Of a stretch of DNA of 34,283 nt, positions 31,609 to 34,283 are shown one piece after another; position 1 is the stretch's first letter; each line of letters opens with the position of its first letter. A program made the translations under genes and the position numbers. This stretch comes from Actinomortierella ambigua (Eukaryota > Mortierellomycota > Mortierellomycetes > Mortierellales > Mortierellaceae). Location: positions 1-34,283 of the forward strand of contig JAAAJB010000379.1 in assembly GCA_016098155.1 (NCBI GenBank). The letters are read 5' to 3'. A model generated the notes under the pieces. The model saw nothing but the letters and a program-made list of their open reading frames with translations. It ran no database searches and was not told the DNA's origin.

Positions 31609-34257
31609 TTAAAGCCACGAGGAGAGAGGGCCAGGTTTACTGCCGTTCTTTTTCTTCTTCTTTTTATGAATCTTTGGACCAAGGTGCTCAGGTTGAGCTC
31701 CGCTGGTACCCGCGGCGCTCGCTGTTGTTGAAGGCACATCGGCAACCTCTCTGCCATTTTCATCACCTTCCCCCTCCAATGCTGTTGGCTCTGCTGTTGC
31801 TGCTGCTGCCACTGTTGTGTCCGATACCGCTGGAGGCGCATCGGCAACCACCCTACCGTCTGCATTACCCTCGCTATCCGTTGCTGTTGTTGTTGCTGCT
31901 GCGTTAGTTGTCGGTGGTGGCGCATCACCGACTGTCCTAGCAGTTGCATCACCCTCTCCTCCCTCCTCCTCCGTTGCTGTTGCTCCTGCTGCTCCTGCCG
32001 ATCCTGCTGCGGCTCCGGCAACTGCTGCCCCATTGACAGCGCCAGCCTCTTCGTCCTGAGGAACTCGGTCGTAGCCTTCGTGCTGGCGGATCTCTTGCAC
32101 AAGCGCATGTACACCAATGGCCGTGAGCAGACAAAGGGCCATCGCTACGAGCAAGGCTAGCATCACCATGCACACCCAGATCCAGGCCTGGCCAAGACGA
32201 GAGACGTCGCTCGGTAACAGAACGCGATCAATCACGTACAGGACGCCACCGTGCTCAGGCTCATACTGCTCCCTGGGTTCATAGAAACCATAGTCCTCAT
32301 ACGATTGCTGCTGTTGGTACTGTGTCGCTTTTGCCAGTCTCCATGGCTTCGTTGTCGCCGAGTTGACACTGCTATAACCACCAACATCGTCCTCCTCTTC
32401 CTCGATAGGTCGTGCAGGATGAGCCTTGCCAAAGCCAACGACACGGGCCTCCTTCTTCGAACGGGCTCCCTTGACGCGCACACCGAATTTCTTACCATCG
32501 CCATGAATGTCACGGAACGACAGCTTGGCATCATTGTTAAGCAGACTTGCCTCGTCCACGTCAATGTCTTCCTCCAACCGGATGATCCTGCCAGGGATCA
32601 CATGCAGACGAACCAGACGCGCGACAAAGTCTCGGTCGTTCAATGCATTGCTCAGACCAGCCTCCTCAAAGGCCTGGTCGGAGGGGGCAAAGATGGTGTA
32701 ATCTTGGTCCCAATCCTTCAAGATGCTAGTGATATTAGCCAACTCAAACGCGCTCAGGAAGGTATGCGCTCCCGCGCCTTGCAAGACATTGTACAGCGTA
32801 ATCTCCAGCGAGGGAGGTAGAGCGACCGATGCCACTTTGTGGACCACACCCGAGTCGACGAGGAGGTCAGACTCGACCACACGCCCACCGACTTGGGCGT
32901 TCTGGTCCAATCGACCCTCGCCGACGTAAATCGCGCCATCGTTCGTCTTTTCAACGACAAGAATTTCATCCGCAGCCGTCTTCAACGTGGTCCTGCCTTG
33001 TTTGATGTCGGGTGAGTACACCACGCGTGGGCCTGTCGTGTACAACACAACGTGCTCCAGGTGCTCGATCGATGACTTGTCCATCAAGTAGTTGCTGACA
33101 ACACCTAGGTTCTTCCATGCTTCATCGGTGGGGGCAAAGACTGTCACCCCGCGAGCGTCAGATAAACGATGACCAAGCCCTGTTTCCGACAAGGCCTGGG
33201 AGAACAAACTCAGTCCATCGTCAACCTTGATGGACTTTATCAGTTTCGGAGGTAGGTGCAAAGGCTTGGCAATAAAGTAGATCATCGACTTGCCGACTTG
33301 CACTAGAATGTAGGTGAGTAGACAAAAAAGAGGAGGGTGGTATAAGCAAAACCGAATTAGATGCGCCAGCAACCAATAAGACGTTGTTTTCCGGGCACAC
33401 AAAGACAGAATTAGGAAAAGGTACAAAGCACTTACATGGCTCGCCGACAATCTCAACACCGTTCAAAAAGAGATGCTTCTGTCGTCGTGATCGTTGAATG
33501 GTGACCTTGGAGCGCTGCGCTTGTTCATTGAGCTCAAAAGTCGACAGCTCCGTCTTCAACAGCTGCCCGTCCTTCAGATCGTCCAAGGCCACACTGCCGC
33601 GGACAATATGATACTGCAACAGATCGCGCGAACCACCACCACCACCACCAAGGGCTGCCGTCTTCTCCTGCTGCGACCAGAACGACTCTTTGGGCTTACC
33701 CTCCTCTTCCTCCTCCCCCTCTTCATCACGAACTGCAAAAATCGTGTAGCTCCCATTTGGATCGTCAATGTACCGGCCCAAGCCAGCCTCTCGCAACGCC
33801 GTCACAAACTGGGCAGCATTCGATCCAATTAAGTACTTGGCCGCGGTCCAGACCAACGCGCTCGGCAACAGCGGGCGCGAGACGGTATGGATGACACCAT
33901 TGGAGGCCAAAATGTCCCTACGTATCACCTCGGCATTGTCGACCATCAGTTTGTTGTCGACATTCAAGATCATGACATCCTGCCCTCCCAAGGTCGATAG
34001 TCCTGTCGAACCCGGTGCAAAGTCCTTGTTGTACTTCACACCGGCATGGACGTGGTGCTGGATCGTCAGGTCTAGATCGTCCTTGCCCTGAGCGTGTCGA
34101 AGGTATTGGATCTGGATGGGGCCAAGCTTTTCAAGCGCATCCTTTGTCGGCGCAAACACGGTGAAAGGCTGGTGACGCTTCAAAAGCTCGTCGAGGTCTG
34201 CACCGTGCAGGATGTCGGACAAGAGTTGAAGCTCGGCGTGCTTTTTTAGCGTTTCAA
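31609..34257 (-). CDS. Four-FAS1-domain single-pass membrane protein, 5' end off the window
   Basis: Predicted exons (minus): 34257-33436 (starting at a TTTTTTTTAG acceptor, so earlier exons lie beyond the window) and 33302-31609. The phase-1 junction encodes Leu (EP|LQVGKSM). Four fasciclin repeats are visible. FAS1-1 (about 34250-33855) has FTVFAPTKDALEKLG and SNGVIHTVSRPLLP. FAS1-2 (33850-33440) has YTIFAVRDEEG with an acidic insert. FAS1-3 (33270-32835) has VTVFAPTDEAWKNLG and GVVHKVASVALPP. FAS1-4 (32830-32210) has YTIFAPSDQAFEEAG and VLYVIDRVLLPSD, with a long insert. A membrane helix follows (WIWVCMVMLALLVAMALCL, about 32190-32100). The cytosolic tail is Ala/Thr/Glu-rich, with three imperfect repeats and a Lys cluster near the end. 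FAS1 proteins are usually extracellular adhesion or surface proteins. A signal peptide should be encoded off the right edge. Confidence 0.9.
31725..31960 (-). repeat. Three imperfect repeats in the FAS1-protein tail (GRxVADAPP core)
   Basis: Cores TVGDAPPPTT (about 31915), GRVVADAPPAVS (about 31840) and GREVADVPSTT (about 31738) are spaced 28 and 34 residues apart. Each is preceded by an acidic Gly/Glu/Asp-rich stretch and followed by Ala/Thr. The DNA is also partly conserved (GATGCGCC or GATGTGCC). Confidence 0.7.
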
Positions 34258-34283
34258 CTAAAAAAAACCCCCGCATGAAAAAA

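Overview
The window is nuclear DNA of a filamentous fungus. The genes have short GT–AG introns and are close together, with glutamine-, serine-, asparagine- and histidine-rich inserts in many proteins and dense microsatellites. A metazoan-style SCAP, an IBA57, a Cwh43 and a four-FAS1 membrane protein together suggest an early-diverging lineage (Mortierella-like Mucoromycota). This lineage call is inference from overall style, not a proven match. I found no tRNA, rRNA, transposon, CRISPR array or prokaryotic feature.

Layout, left to right. A giant arrestin-domain protein (minus, 7366 down past base 1) is followed by a 1.9 kb gene-free stretch with microsatellites. Next come a choline-transporter-like (PNS1/CTL) gene (minus, 9265-11112) and a six-block gene that resembles the Fanconi core subunit FANCB (minus, 11272-13696). 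A 144-bp divergent spacer separates the latter from mitochondrial IBA57 (plus, 13841-15517). A single-exon dual-specificity phosphatase follows (plus, 16756-18819), then SCAP, the sterol-sensing SREBP escort (plus, 19268-26336, with a 26-N assembly gap in its first intron). SCAP converges on CWH43 (minus, 26592-29509). Directly upstream of CWH43 is a proline-rich PPxY protein (minus, 29672-30943), and the right edge holds the 3' part of a four-FAS1-domain membrane protein (minus, 31609-34257).

No operon logic applies. Several genes concern membranes: SCAP (sterol and lipid regulation), PNS1 (CTL family), CWH43 (GPI-anchor lipid remodelling), the arrestin (usually cargo ubiquitylation and endocytosis) and the FAS1 protein (cell surface). 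This may be coincidence.

The points most worth follow-up are: (i) the CWH43/PPxY junction, where CWH43 lacks its first transmembrane exon and the upstream gene ends at an in-phase splice donor, so the two read as one 1334-residue fusion; (ii) a possible fungal FANCB with unusually tiny introns, sharing a divergent promoter with IBA57; (iii) a phosphatase domain apparently split by about 375 disordered residues; (iv) a 2195-residue SCAP that keeps recognisable versions of the Insig-binding and COPII-binding motifs and has an overlapping 13-codon uORF; (v) an A24 tract 25 nt after an AATAAA downstream of PNS1.

Exon boundaries were assigned by hand from GT/AG sites, reading phase and protein continuity. 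They are predictions.
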